Numbered from the stretch's first letter, positions 35,501 through 47,130 are shown. The stretch: DNA of 64,000 bases from Gigaspora margarita (GCA_009809945.1 WTPW01002425.1:3330-67329), one strand, 5' to 3'. Made by a program: numbers and translations. Notes: generated by a model not told the origin, from the letters alone.

Positions 35501-36431
35501 CCTGACACATTAATAAATATTACCCTAGAAAACATGAGCAAGAAGAAGATTATTAAAACCTGTTTGAATAAATATAAAATCACATAGTGGAATAATTTAT
35601 TAACAAGACTAGTCATAACCTTCTGAGCCGGACAGAACTACTCCATAACATACAAAAAATTTCACATGTCAAACAGACAAAATGGTTTATACAACTAGTC
35701 GAACAAATCAGAAGTAAGAACAGGGTGGTAGGCACCTAATCACACCAAACCCATACGCAATACAAGAATGAAAGAAAGTAGAATCAAAGTGGGCCATGAA
35801 CTTTGAAGACTTCATCTGCAAGATTAAAAATGGTACAAACTAATGAACAAGATCAGATTATAGCACTATATATTTAATGATATACTCGTCAAGCTCACTC
35901 TATGTAAAGGTTGCAACATATCAGCAGTAATAGTGAAAACAAAAAATTGCTTCATAGAAAGAGATAGTTCAAAATTATGGTCAATTTAGATAGACTGCAA
36001 GAACAGAATATACAGTAGAGTGGACAGCTTTTAGTAAAACAAATTTCTAAATAGTAGAATCAAAAGAAAAGAAAACAGCCACCAACAAACTCAACTGAAG
36101 TGATATATATCCCTACTAAAGGTGGTAATAACAGAGAAACTATGTAACTCATTTGAAGACAGTGAGATATAGATGTGCAACTATACAATAGTAATAACTC
36201 AAGTCAAGAGAAATACATGGTACAAATCCCTAAACACAATAAATAGTACACCGTTCCAGAGGTCACTCTATTCAGAGAAAGAATCAGAACCTGAAGAATC
36301 CACAATAAAGTTTGGCCCTTTATGAAAAAATCAATACTAACAGTACTGCTTATAATTATAACTATAGCAAGACATAAGTTTGTTATAAACATTAGCATGA
36401 ATAGTCTGAACCTGGAAAGAATAATTGTCAC

Positions 36432-36647
36432 AGCTAATGCTGAAAATGGCTGATGCTACAATTTGGGGTTGCGATTTGAAAATATATGTCCTGCTAAAAT
36501 CTACCTATACTCTTTAATATTCAATTCTAACCCTAAACCCTAACCCAACCCTAAAAAAAAAACTGTCAAAATTACTCAAAAAAATTTTTAAAAAATTTGT
36601 ATCATAATAGGTCAAAATTTTAGCATCAGCTATTTTTAGCATCAGCT
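36432..36647. mobile_element. MITE with telomere-like CTAACCCTAAACCC inside
   Basis: AGCTAATGCTGAAAATGGCT and the inverse AGCTATTTTTAGCATCAGCT bound about 216 bp. The ends contain a duplicated GCTGATGCTA. At 36528-36554 it carries CTAACCCTAAACCCTAACCC. It interrupts the LINE ORF2 tail. Confidence 0.75.
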
Positions 36648-37585
36648 GCAACAATAATTAGGCAAGAGGCAGAGATCCCAGGATACCTTAGGGAGATTAG
36701 GATAAGAAAGGACCTAGGAGTAGATCTAACTAGTCTCAATACTGCAAAAACAGCAAAGAAAATCTAGCTAAAAATCAAGACAGTTGAAAATATGAATACT
36801 GCGCATCAACAAGATATACCATAGCTAGATCTCGATTTGTACTATATAAGTTCAATATGAACATCCCTAGATATATCTAAGTAATATGCCAAACCTTTTA
36901 TAATGAAAAAACTCTTGAAGAAATTGGCAAAAGCAAATAATATCAATAACTGGGCTATGTTAACAAGAACACATATATGGATAGACCAAGATTTCAGGGT
37001 GAATTAGAGACTAACCTATGAATATTTAAACTATAATAGCCACTTTCTAGCAAGAAGGATAGACCCAAAAAATGAAGAGCTAAAAGCATTTAAGATAAAA
37101 ATTCCAATACAAGAACTACTCATTTTACTAACCCTTCATATAAGAAACCCAGTTAAGAACAAAAAAACAGTATGCAAGCTATTTCAGAAAGAAGTAGACA
37201 ATCAATACTACTAAGCTGATTTGCCCTGAAAATGAAACCTCTCTCGAAAAAGTTATAAAAATAATACTAAGTGAAGTTGAAGCACAAACGGAATGCCAGA
37301 TAGTACTGGTGGGAATATACAATAGAAAAATACACAAAATCTATATCAATAAAAAGCTTCTGCTAATAGTAATACCAGAAAGAAGTCAAATATCTGGCAA
37401 TATATAGAAGAGCTGCCATTTAGCACACACTATACTTACACAACAAGCTAATAGAAAACATAAAGAAAAAGATATGGTTGAAGAACAGGGCTAAAATAAA
37501 GAAGCGAGAAGGTGCCGTGACTACACTAATTAATTATCAAGTAATTCAGTTGTTAAAAAAGAAGATGAAAATTAGGGTTAACTCA

Positions 37586-37764
37586 GGACCTGAAATATCT
37601 ACAAAAGGATAAGGTTTTATAAAAAAATTACTAAATATAGAAAGATCTGCAAGAATAAAAACAAAAATAAGCAAACTAATTACTATAAAAGAAAATAATC
37701 TGCACAAAAATAGCCAAAAATAAGAAAACTAAAACCCTACCCTCTCTATATATTTTGGGGTCCT
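37586..37764. mobile_element. MITE of the ~178-bp GGACC family, copy 2
   Basis: GGACCTGAAATATCTAC and TATATATTTTGGGGTCCT bound 179 bp. GTTAACTCA flanks it on both sides (37577-37585 and 37765-37773), a perfect 9-bp TSD. The interior shares AAGATCTGCA and AAAATAAGCAAACT with copy 3. Confidence 0.85.
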
Positions 37765-37959
37765 GTTAACTCAGTGAATACAGATTTTATAGAAAGAAAC
37801 ATCTCCTCTAACATAATAATAGATTTCATAAACTAGAGGTCTTTGGCTGATCTAGTAAAGATTTAGGTCTAGAGTAAAGTAGCTCTATTCTCTTTCCAAA
37901 TATGTATTTTGTAGATAGTTAATATATAAACTAACATACAAAAAACTGAATAAAAGGAA

Positions 37960-38460
37960 TTGAGAAAAGACCTTGCTTTTAAAAAAAAAATTTAAAAAAA
38001 AATTTTTTAAAAATTTTTTTTTTATTTCCTATTTAGTAAAAAGTTCATAAAAATGCATTTTAATAACAAAGACAAATAAACTAAAAATTTTAATTTTAGC
38101 ACATAGATAACCTATTTTTTACAAGACAACCTACCTTTATTGTCTAAGTAAAGTTGTTTAAAGTATGTTTTTTATATATATTTCTTATTTTAAAATTGAT
38201 AAATATTTGTTTTTTGCAAAATTATATTTTTGATTTGTGCAAACTTAACAAAATTTTAATCCAATTTTTGTACTAATACTTTCTTTTTTCTTGCTTTATA
38301 TTTTTGAAAATTTTAATTTTAAGTCCTTATTTAAGTGAAAAAACATCATAGCTACAAAGTTTTAGTAATTTTATATATATATTTTTATAATTTTATATAT
38401 AAAAAAATTTACATATAAAAATAGTATAACAAATCAAATAACTGATATAATATACCTTCT
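37960..38460. repeat. Inverse homologue of 22961-24260
   Basis: Blocks such as AAAATGCATTTTAATAAC, TTTAGCACATAGATAACC and ATATTTTTGATTTGTGCAAA match the minus strand of the 23-kb repeat. Confidence 0.55.
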
Positions 38461-38576
38461 ATCTTAATATTGCCCTAACTCTATTTCAAATCTTTAATTA
38501 TAAACTTATTTATTTTTTTAATTGATGATCTGCTAGTCATCTAGTACAAGATTATAGTATAACATAATGCAGATCT

Positions 38577-38818
38577 CATATAGAGTCTTTGCCTTGAAAA
38601 TGACCTTATGGGACTATGTAGATCTTATAAATAAAAATTTCTAGCCACTCAGTAATCCAATCCAAATAAACTTTTTTTATTTTGTAAAGCTTAGTGAGTT
38701 TTACAAAATAAAAAAAAGCTTATTTGAATTGGATTACTGAATGGCTAGAAACTTTAATTTTTATTCATAAAATCTACATAGTCCCATAAGGTCATTTTTA
38801 AGGCAAAGACTCTATATG
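38577..38818. mobile_element. Palindromic MITE
   Basis: CATATAGAGTCTTTGCCTTG and the inverse end bound 242 bp. The arms match nearly throughout around a centre near 38698. The ends are related to the element at 5260-5656. Confidence 0.85.
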
Positions 38819-38856
38819 TTTATTATATAGGATATAAATGCCAAGTGTCTCTAAGG

Positions 38857-39181
38857 AAATTTTTTTTTCACAATAAGTTAATAGCTAATGCCTACTAATT
38901 AAAAGTTGTAAAGCTTACTATGACACATCTAAAAGAGGCGAGATCTCCAAATTGGTCTAGTGGTTGCTAAATATCTTTAAAAAATGATTGGCTGACTATA
39001 TAAAATTACTATATAAATAATAGCTTGTTTACATAGTAATTTTATATAGTTAGCCAGTCATTTTTTAAAGATATATTAGCAACCACTGGACCAATTTGAA
39101 CAATTTCACCTCCTTTAGATGCATCTTTACAACTTTCAATTAGTAGGCATTAGCTATTAACTTAGTACAAAAAAAATTTTA
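38857..39181. mobile_element. Palindromic MITE
   Basis: The arms are inverted copies: AATAGCTAATGCCTACTAAT on the left pairs with ATTAGTAGGCATTAGCTATT on the right. The centre is near 39018. A block GGTCTAGTGGTTGC / GCAACCACTGGACC recalls the CACTGGATC phrase of the core modules. Confidence 0.8.
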
Positions 39182-39268
39182 TATGAATGATTGTTAAAAA
39201 AGTTTGGCATTTCCTACTTATGTAATTTATATAGTAGTCTGCATTATGTTGCACTATGTTCTTGCACC

Positions 39269-39428
39269 TAGGGATTGGAACTGTCTAAAATTTTTCTTAT
39301 TCGTTTAATTGTTTAACCATTTAACTATTTAATTTAGCTAGCATTAAAATAATTTTGGCCCACAAACAACATAATTCTGTCTGGAAATATAGAGCAATTT
39401 TTAAATGGTTAAATGGTTCCAATCCCTA
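39269..39428. mobile_element. Small hAT-like MITE
   Basis: TAGGGATTGGAAC and GTTCCAATCCCTA bound 160 bp. The flanks are CTTGCACC (39261-39268) and CTTGTACC (39429-39436), an 8-bp TSD with one mismatch. Confidence 0.8.
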
Positions 39429-39989
39429 CTTGTACCAAATGACTGGCAGATCATCAATTAAAAAATTTTATAATATTAGGCATAGGCATAATTCCTTAAA
39501 ATAGATTAAAATGCTGTCTATAATTAAAATTTAAAATATATATATATAAATTACTATATAACTTTGAGCTAAAATTATTTCAAATTTAATTTATCAACTT
39601 AATTAATAATCCACAAGTCAATCAAAGAAAATGATTTACATTTACTAATAAATTGTAATACAAATTAATTAATAAAAATCCCAATTTGTAAATGTGAAGA
39701 TTTTTATATGTATACTATGTATCATAACTTATATCTAATATAGTTTTTTTTTATTATTTTCTTTGGTTAGTTTATTTTATAATAACTTAATAAACCACTA
39801 ATAATATAGTCAACTTTCTATAAGTGCATGTTATTTGAAAACAATTGCTTAGTAATTTAAAATGACTATATGACTCTTTATAAGTGCACTTTCTATAAGT
39901 TGTTCTCCTTATCTTTCTGTAAGTACAATCATTTAATCAGTTCAATAAATTTTGTATAAAATATATATATATTTTTTTTATTTTAAATA

Positions 39990-40172
39990 GCTGCTCTACT
40001 TTAATGTATTTGAGTAAATTGGGTTTGCATAAGGAAAGCATATTTCTGCATTACAAATGCATTTTAATTATATAACATAATTGGAAATTTTATTTTGTAT
40101 TCATAATGCTTTCTTTATGCAAACTCGATTTATTTCAAATATATTAAACAAGATAAAGCAGCTATTAAAAAT
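39990..40172. repeat. Inverted-repeat element
   Basis: AAATAGCTGCTCTACTTTAA pairs imperfectly with AAGATAAAGCAGCTATTAAA, and GGTTTGCATAAGGAAAGCAT with ATGCTTTCTTTATGCAAACT. The centre is near 40080. TTTCTATAAGTGCA phrases lie just upstream at 39817-39905 and may be part of a larger element. Confidence 0.65.
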
Positions 40173-40490
40173 CAAAAAAAACTATTATTTTTTTTCTATA
40201 AATACACATCTTTACAAGTGGCACAAAAAGGTCTTGTAGGTAGCAAAATAAGGTTATCATAACCTATTTTTTCTTCTCTTTTTGCTATTGCTCCTATGAA
40301 ATCTATTCACAGTTGGACCTGAGAAAAAAATTATATAATCTGGTAGGCAAAGTGTTTACAATTATTTTTTAAAACATTGTATTTGCCCTCTCTATATTTT
40401 TTTACTAGTGGGCGAGAGATTGTTAGTTAGCTAATCAAAAGCAAAAATATAGTAATATAAAAATATTAAACATATCTCTAATAACAGAAT

Positions 40491-40689
40491 CAACTAGGAT
40501 AGTCATTATAATATAGGTTATATAATTAGCACTATCTGCAACAATTGTAAAAGACAAATTAGTACTAGATTTTTAGTGCTATTGTTACAAAAATTTTGAT
40601 TTTGCATTGCATATTTGCATACTAAACATCTTGAATATAGGTGGCACCATCTACATAACCTGTATTTTTAATAGCCATCCTGGTTAATT
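40491..40689. repeat. Inverted-repeat element
   Basis: AACTAGGATAGTCATTATAA and the inverse of TTTTTAATAGCCATCCTGGTT are imperfect complements, centred near 40590. Roughly 40700-41000 then holds diverged repeats of CTACCTAATAGTTTAGA-type phrases. Confidence 0.55.
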
Positions 40690-40999
40690 TTTGGTTTTTT
40701 CAAGATTTAATCTACTTGTTAGTTTAGAGCTCATATAATCCAACCTACCCTATATTTAAAACCTACCCACCTTAGTCTACCTAATAGTTTAGAATAAAGA
40801 TATAGGCAAATTGTCTCAATGATATTCCAATGATATTCCAATAATATTACAGCTTAAGCTATAACTAGTTAAAGCTTATATTATAACTAGTTATAGCAAT
40901 TATTAAAACAATTTACCTGTACCTCTAGTTTAGAGCTACATAACCCTGTCTACCCATTCTCTAGTTTAGAATCTATATATCATATTAAATATATATAAA

Positions 41000-41529
41000 T
41001 CAAAAAATAAAATTATTTTATATTCTGTATTTCTATTTTAATAATTGTATAACTTGTATTAATTATTATTATGGATTATAATGAATCAGATTAAAATAAA
41101 ATATAGATGTTTATTTAACTCTCTAAAATCTATACTTGCTTAATATAAACTCGATTTGAAAACTAACCTCTAACTTTAATTTCTAAAAAAAATTATTTTT
41201 TGATTTTTTTTAATTTTTTTATAATATACATATTTCATTTTTATAATTCAAATTATAATAATAATTTGTTGTATATATTTAATTTGCATTCTTTATTAAT
41301 TACTCATAAATACAATAATTTAATGTTCATATATATACATTCTCAAGTGTTCTATTAAAAAAGCTACCTGAAAATTTCCTAAACAAATCTTTTTAACTAT
41401 CTAATTCTAAATTTAAAAAAACATTTTATTTATAGTGATTGAAATAGTTCACAAGCATTTGAATACATACTAGTTTTAGTGCAGATTTCTTGAACTAAGA
41501 ATTAGATTTGAAATTTCAAAATGTTCACT
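41000..41529. other. AT-rich stretch
   Basis: No recognised feature. Confidence 0.35.
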
Positions 41530-42350
41530 TTATAAAGATTAGTCATGGCAGAAAAATGTTATAGTCTCATATCACTGACTATTTTCAATCCTTTTAATCA
41601 AAAAGTGATAGTATTTACATTATAAGGTAAATGGGGGTATTGTGGGCCAGGAGGGTATTATGGGCCAGCCAAATATCTTGTGATCTAGTAATCAAAATTG
41701 GATAAATTTTATACCATTTGATTCGTCTCATTGAGACGAATTGAATGGTATAAATTTCACCCAATTCTGACCACTAAATCACAAGATATTATCGTTTATA
41801 CAAAATATAAGTTTTTGCATATATTTGATTATATTAGTAAAGTTGCAATTTTTTTGCATATTAACCTTTAACTATCTTGGGATCCCATAATTGGATTTAA
41901 ACAATTTTGTGCTTGTTAGAATCGTCTCACTGAGACGGTCATTTTGGTTGTAAAATCACCCAAAACGGACCAGTAGATCAAAAATTATTAGCTATCAAAT
42001 AATGGCCTACAATACCCTCCTCCCCTTTAAAATTTAGTTTTTATATTCTATTTATGTACTAATTATTTATATATCTAAAACTATATATGATTTAAAGATT
42101 TTTTTAAGTAATTTATTCTTTATTAAGCATATCAGATATAGTTCAAATAATAAAAATTGTATAAAAATCTATTTGTTATTAAAAAGTTTTATTAGTAGAA
42201 ACTTTAACTGGCCCACAATACCCCTATTTACCTTATAATATAAATTGCTATCACTCTTTAATCTGTATTAATTTCAAACTATCAAAAAGATTAGAAATAG
42301 TCAATAATTATAAAACCATAACATTTTACTGGCATGAATAACTTATTTTG
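41530..42350. repeat. Outer foldback around a nested element
   Basis: Outside the inner element the flanks are still inverted copies: ATGGCAGAAAAATGTTAT (41545) with the inverse near 42335, TGACTATTTTCAATCCTTTT with its inverse near 42290, and AAAGTGATAG with CTATCACTCTTT. So either the element is one foldback with diverged outer arms, or one foldback sits in the centre of another. Confidence 0.65.
41621..42237. mobile_element. TIR element with two core modules
   Basis: TATAAGGTAAATGGGGGTAT and the inverse end (CCCCTATTTACCTTATA) bound 617 bp. Next to the ends lie GTGGGCC and GGCCCAC. Core module one (41675-41795) has ATTCGTCTCATTGAGACGAA within a larger palindrome. Core module two (41885-42000) has ATCGTCTCACTGAGACGG. 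Confidence 0.8.
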
Positions 42351-42524
42351 TTAAAATCTGAATAAGAAACCATCTTTAGTATTTCAATAAAAAGCTTTTC
42401 TTAAATGATTTCACTGCATTATTAAAATAACATTTCTTACCCAATTATAGTTCAACTTCAATATCAATATCCAATATTGAATGTTCAACTAGTGTTACCC
42501 ATCTCTGCTGATTTTTAATATGCT

Positions 42525-44130
42525 TTATGCTTATCCTTTTTAACTCAAATTCTATTAAAAAAACAATCTTTTACCCAATTATGTGTTCTATTATATTCTA
42601 TATTATCAACATTTTGGATATTAACTAAGAATCCTTTTGATTACATATTCATATGACTTTAAGTTAAAATTCTTTAATACAAATATCAATATCTTTATTT
42701 CTACTTGTTCACTCTTGTATTGTTTTCTGAGGGTTACATGTTTGACACCAGATGTTAGATTAGTTTTCAAATATTTACAATCAAGAATCAAAGAAGAATA
42801 TTAATACTGAGTTAATTCTGTTTCAGTTCCCATTCAACAAATTGCTAGTATATTTTATAGGGCTGTATATTATTGCCAACAGTATAGGTTTGGATTGGAA
42901 CAAATTTATCATCAAAACTAGAGTCCTTAAAAATCCAAACAAGTTAGTATAGTGTTCTTATCATCTAAATCTAACATAATCAATATAGTGTTTTTGAAAA
43001 GTGCATCTGCAAAGAGCATTGTTTTTATTGTTTTTGTATATTGTATTTGCTAATCCTTTTCTTCTTCAAATCCAATATTACACCCCAAGCTTCAAGAAAA
43101 TCAGTAAGTATATCTAGACAGTATTAAAATAGTAACTACAATAAGAAAACCAATTGGTTTAAGTAATACAAACATTATGCTTATCCTTTTTAATTTAAAT
43201 TTTATTAAAAAAAAACAATTTTTTATTCAATTATATGTTCTATCATATTCCATATTATCAACATTTTGAATATTAAGTTGAAACTTTTTAATACAATTAG
43301 GGCTGTCATTAATCACCTAATTATTTTTTATTAGAGACCTACCTCTTCCCCTTTTTAATATAGATTTGGTCAAGATCCTATATATAATTTCAACATTTTT
43401 TACCCCCTCTCCTCCTAAAAAATCATCTGATTTTTGTCACTCCTCTTATTGATATCTTTATTTTTACTTGTCTACCCTTGTATCATTTTCTGAGGGTCAC
43501 ATGTTTGATACCAGATATTACAATCAAGAATCAAAGAATATTAATACTGGGTTAATTCTATTTTAGTTTCCATTTAACCAATTGCTAGCATATATTGTAG
43601 AGCTATATATTATGGTCTCAGCTTGCCAATGGTATAGATTTGAATTGGAACAAATTTTTTATTAAAACTAAAATCCTTAAAAATTCAAACAAGTTAGTAT
43701 AGTGTTTTTGTAAAGGATCAAAGCTGCTATCACTTACTATCTGAATCTAAGATCAACATAATGTTCTTGACAAGTACACTTGCAAAGAGCATTGTTCTTG
43801 TACATTGCATTTGCTAATGCTTTTCTAATATTATATTCCAAGGTCCAAAGAAATTGGTAAGTATATCTAGATAGCATTGGAATGATGACTATAATAAAAA
43901 AACTAATTAGTTTAAGTAATATGAACACTTGTATATCATATATATTAGGATCTACTATAATTTAGATTCACCAATAATCCAATATTATATTTCAAGATCT
44001 AAGAAGATTGGTAAGCATATCTAGATAGCACTAAAATAATAACTTTAATATAAAACTGATTAGTTTAAGATAATATGAATATTTGTATATCGTATATATT
44101 AGAATCTATTATAATTAAGATCTCGTACCA
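42525..44130. repeat. Tandem segmental duplication (2 full + 1 partial copy)
   Basis: Copy one (about 42525-43170) and copy two (about 43177-43930) share ordered blocks: TTATGCTTATCCTTTTTAA, CATATTATCAACATTTTG, TTTTCTGAGGGT-ACATGTTTGA, CAATCAAGAATCAAAGAA, CAAACAAGTTAGTATAGTGT, GCAAAGAGCATTGTT and AGTAAGTATATCTAGA. A third partial unit (about 43968-44130) repeats the last block. They are diverged by many substitutions. Copy two holds an extra MITE. No coding frame is shared. Confidence 0.8.
43300..43445. mobile_element. MITE of the CACCTGAT family, copy 3, with empty site
   Basis: This 146-bp element is flanked by TTA (43297-43299 and 43446-43448). Copy one of the duplication lacks it at the equivalent place (near 42687), which fixes its ends. 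A 3-bp TTA duplication fits PIF/Harbinger-type mobilisation. Confidence 0.8.
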
Positions 44131-45316
44131 ATGTAGTATAGAATAAAAACAATTTGTCAAATCTGTCTCTCATTATTTTTAAGTCTAAATCTCTAAAAAA
44201 TAAAAAATACAGTAAATTTGTTATAAAATAAGATAAAATAATGTATTACAAATTACTTTAATATCTAATTAATATAGGGTTTTACTTAGTAAATGCTGCA
44301 TGCTTACTAAGAAAGTTCTTTAAAAAAAAATTGATATCTATAATTTTATAATTAGAAGCTTATGGTATTATTCTATTATTTATCACAAAATATTTTTAGC
44401 TATATATCGATATATAACGCATAGTCATTTTATATCAATTAAAATTAAACATTATAGATCGATTAACTTGTTATAAATTGATATATATTTATGATCAATA
44501 AATATTATAATTAAAATATAAATCATTATATATTTGCTAATTAATTGTTATCATATTTATTAGTAGTTTCAAAATATTTCAAATATTTTAGAACTGGAAA
44601 ACCAAGCTAGATTAGTAGATTTGTAACCTGAATCATACCAAGTGTGCATTGGACTATATTTTCAAAATATTTCAAAAATTTGTATAATGTATCAAAATTA
44701 ATCTAAATTTTGCATTACAAGATTAGATTAGATCTTTTGTTTATAAATTAGATCTTTTATATTGTTTTTTGTTTTGTTTTGTTTTTTTATTTTCAGTTTG
44801 TTTATTTTTTGTTTTTGTTTTGTTTTTTGTTTTTAGTTTTTTTTTTATTTATTTATTTTTTATTTTTTGTCATTTTATTTGGTACTTAACAAGATCACTA
44901 GCCCTTTGCAAGAAAACTAACAACTTTTTAGCACTTTGCAAGTACACTAATTAGACTTTACAAGTCTATTCAAACTTCTGGTACTTTGTAAGAACTCTTC
45001 TAAATCTTCAAGAATGCTTTTTTAGAGAAATTATTTAGTTAAATGCAAGTTATCATAAGTTTTTGCAAGTTTTTGCATATTTGTTTTTTTGTTTGATACT
45101 TTTTGTTTTTGTTTTTTTGTTTTTTTTTTTAATTTTTTTTTATTAATTTATTTTATTTCAGCACTTTGTAAGAACATGCTTCTTTACAGAAATAATTTAG
45201 TTAGACGCAAGTTTTCACAAGTTTTTGCAAGTTAATCTAGCACTTTACAAATCACAACTTGTTTTTGTCAATTTTTGAATTTGAACTTTTACTTTAGAAA
45301 AATAAAGATTTGGAGC
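44131..45316. repeat. AT-rich, T-rich region with CTTTGCAAGAA repeats
   Basis: From about 44760 the plus strand is extremely T-rich (TTTTTGTTTTG runs). Between the runs, phrases CACTTTGCAAGAA and CTTTGTAAGAAC recur every 30-100 bases, on both sides of the hAT MITE at 45317. It is low-complexity satellite-like DNA; the short Phe-rich frames in it are by-products. Confidence 0.5.
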
Positions 45317-45671
45317 TAGGAATGCATTAGTCCTAAAAAAGACTGGTCCAGGACTGGTCCTGAACTGGGACTGATAAGGACTATGAGACCATTAAAGAAC
45401 TGGTCCTGGGACTGGTTCTTGTAATTATAACTGTGATATTTGTATCACCCAATCAAATTTCTTGATTAGATATAATGTAGATCAAATGAAGTTTGTTTAC
45501 ATTTGACGGTAAATAATTACGTCATTTTTGGCCAATAAAATCTTATGCACATAATTATTAAAGGACTATTATGAGACCAAAGGACCAGACTGAACTGGGA
45601 CTATAAACACTATAATAATGGTCCTCTTAGGACCAGACTGGACCAGACTGGACCAGACTGATGCATCTCTA
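45317..45671. mobile_element. hAT MITE with repeated GGACCAGACT ends
   Basis: TAGGAATGCATTAGTC and GACTGATGCATCTCTA bound 355 bp. TTTGGAGC on both sides (45309-45316 and 45672-45679) is a perfect 8-bp TSD. Subterminal tandem copies of GGACCAGACT (right) and GGACTGGTCC (left) may be transposase-binding repeats. Confidence 0.88.
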
Positions 45672-46578
45672 TTTGGAGCTTCATTTAAATTTTTTTTATT
45701 AAGTTTGCTTATATATTTTGTTTTTAGGTTTTTCTTTACTTACTTTTTAATTTTATTTTATTTTATTTTATTTATTTCTGGCTTTTTTCAGAACTTTGCA
45801 AAAAAACAACCTGACTTTTCTGGCACTTTATAAGAACACCAACTCTAACTTCTCTACCACTTTGCAAAAACATACTAGATTCTCTGGCAATTTGCAAAAA
45901 TACTAACATTTCTAAGAAATAGTTTTTTTTTACTTCTTTACTATTTTTAGGAAGTAGTAAAAATAAGTGAAAAGAAATAATAGCTAACTGCGGAGTGAGG
46001 AAAATAAGTGTATAGAGCTAGTATTATGACAAAGTATAAAAGTAGTTTAAAATATTACTATTTTTTATTTTCATTATTTATTTACTTCTTTACTATTTTT
46101 AAAAAGTAGTGGATATGAGCAAATATAATAGTTAAAACAAAAAAGAGAAATAAAGCTAACTGCAGAGTGAGAAAAATAAGCTAGTATTATGTAATAAAGT
46201 ACAAAAATAGTTTAAAATATTACTATTTTTGATATTTTTTTTGGGTTCAGTTTTTTTGGTTTTATTTTTTTGTTATTTTTTCATTTTTTTGTAAAAAATG
46301 TATAATAATATATAATAAAAAATATTTAATTTAAAATATAATGTATAATAATAATAATAAATAAATAAAAATAAAATTTTATATTAAATTGCAAAACCTT
46401 GTGAAAACTTGCAAAAACCTATAAATATTTAAAAATAAGTATATAGTATAATAGTGTTGATTAGAATTATTATTCATGATTTTTAATCTGATATTTATTA
46501 ATTATTATTAATTATTACCAATTACTATCTTAATCAATAGTTCTCATCAGGGGATTTAAATTGATTACTATCCAATAA
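45672..46578. repeat. Continuation of the CTTTGCAAGAA region
   Basis: The same T-rich and CACTTTGCAAAAA phrases continue, followed by two diverged tandem copies of a block with TTTACTTCTTTACTATTTTT and AGCTAACTGC (about 45930-46060 and 46080-46230). No gene was recognised. Confidence 0.5.
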
Positions 46579-46756
46579 GGACCCCGAAATATACATAGAT
46601 AGGTCAGGTTAATTATAGGGTTACTAAAAAAGGAAAGATCTGCAGAAAAATCTTCAAAAATAAGCAAAAAATTACTATAAATAGAAAAGATCTGCATAAA
46701 AAACCTCAAAAATAAGCAAACTCATACCTGACCTATCTATGTATATTTCGGGGTCC
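46579..46756. mobile_element. MITE of the ~178-bp GGACC family, copy 3
   Basis: GGACCCCGAAATATACATAG and its exact inverse bound 178 bp. TATCCAATAA (46569-46578 and 46757-46766) is a perfect 10-bp direct duplication. The interior is itself an inverted repeat (AAGATCTGCA and AAATAAGCAAA on each side). It is the best-preserved copy. Confidence 0.9.
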
Positions 46757-46976
46757 TATCCAATAACTGATAAAAATTGATAGTAATTTGTACAAATTTT
46801 GTGATGTTTGTACTACTTTAGTAATGCATTTATTTAAAAAATTTTATAACTTACTTATACTTTAAAATTTTTAATTTAACTTCAAGTTATAAGTAATTTC
46901 TGTCACATCTTAATAAAAAAATTCTCTGATTGACTAGCAGATTATTAATTAAAATATTTTTTATATTTATATATAT

Positions 46977-47130
46977 AATTTTGTGCTAAACAAGTTTATT
47001 TAGTTGAATTAGAAAGATTATCTTAATAAAATTTAGAGAATCTTTAAAAAAAGAATAAATATTTTTTAAATTTTATTATTAAAATAATCTTTTTATTTTT
47101 ATTAAGTAAACTTGTTTAGCACAAAATTTT
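46977..47130. repeat. Foldback with TTGTGCTAAACAAG arms
   Basis: AATTTTGTGCTAAACAAG at the left is the inverse of CTTGTTTAGCACAAAATT at the right. The arms recall the TTGTTCAGCAC segment of the 648-1014 palindrome. Confidence 0.75.

Larger units (their letters stand above)
27545..37250 (+). pseudogene. LINE ORF2 (AP endonuclease + reverse transcriptase), decayed
   Basis: Segments separated by insertions read as one LINE ORF2. HIVAITETKL (about 27595) is the endonuclease Glu motif. SQIDDFWV (near 29295) and TNSDHKLV (near 29370) are the endonuclease end with its catalytic His. TEEKWQDFVDSIITRIEK (near 29470) is the linker. PLNKVMGPSTISNKILRKL (near 32735) opens the reverse transcriptase. LMQDMFKAYDMIHL (near 33130) carries the motif A aspartate. 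VIVYMNDTVW (33451-33480) is motif C, where the usual YxDD reads YMND, so one catalytic Asp is lost. Stops and frame changes are frequent. C-terminal pieces continue to about 37250 (NEELKAFKIKIPIQELL). The element is dead but was full length, and it hosts six insertions. Confidence 0.75.

Noticed and set aside
36528..36554. Internal telomere or chromosome-end scar
   Set aside because: Only two to three telomere-like words occur and they lie inside a MITE with its own inverted ends.
44769..44954. Phe-rich hydrophobic frame that looks like a membrane protein
   Set aside because: It is a translation of T-rich low-complexity sequence.
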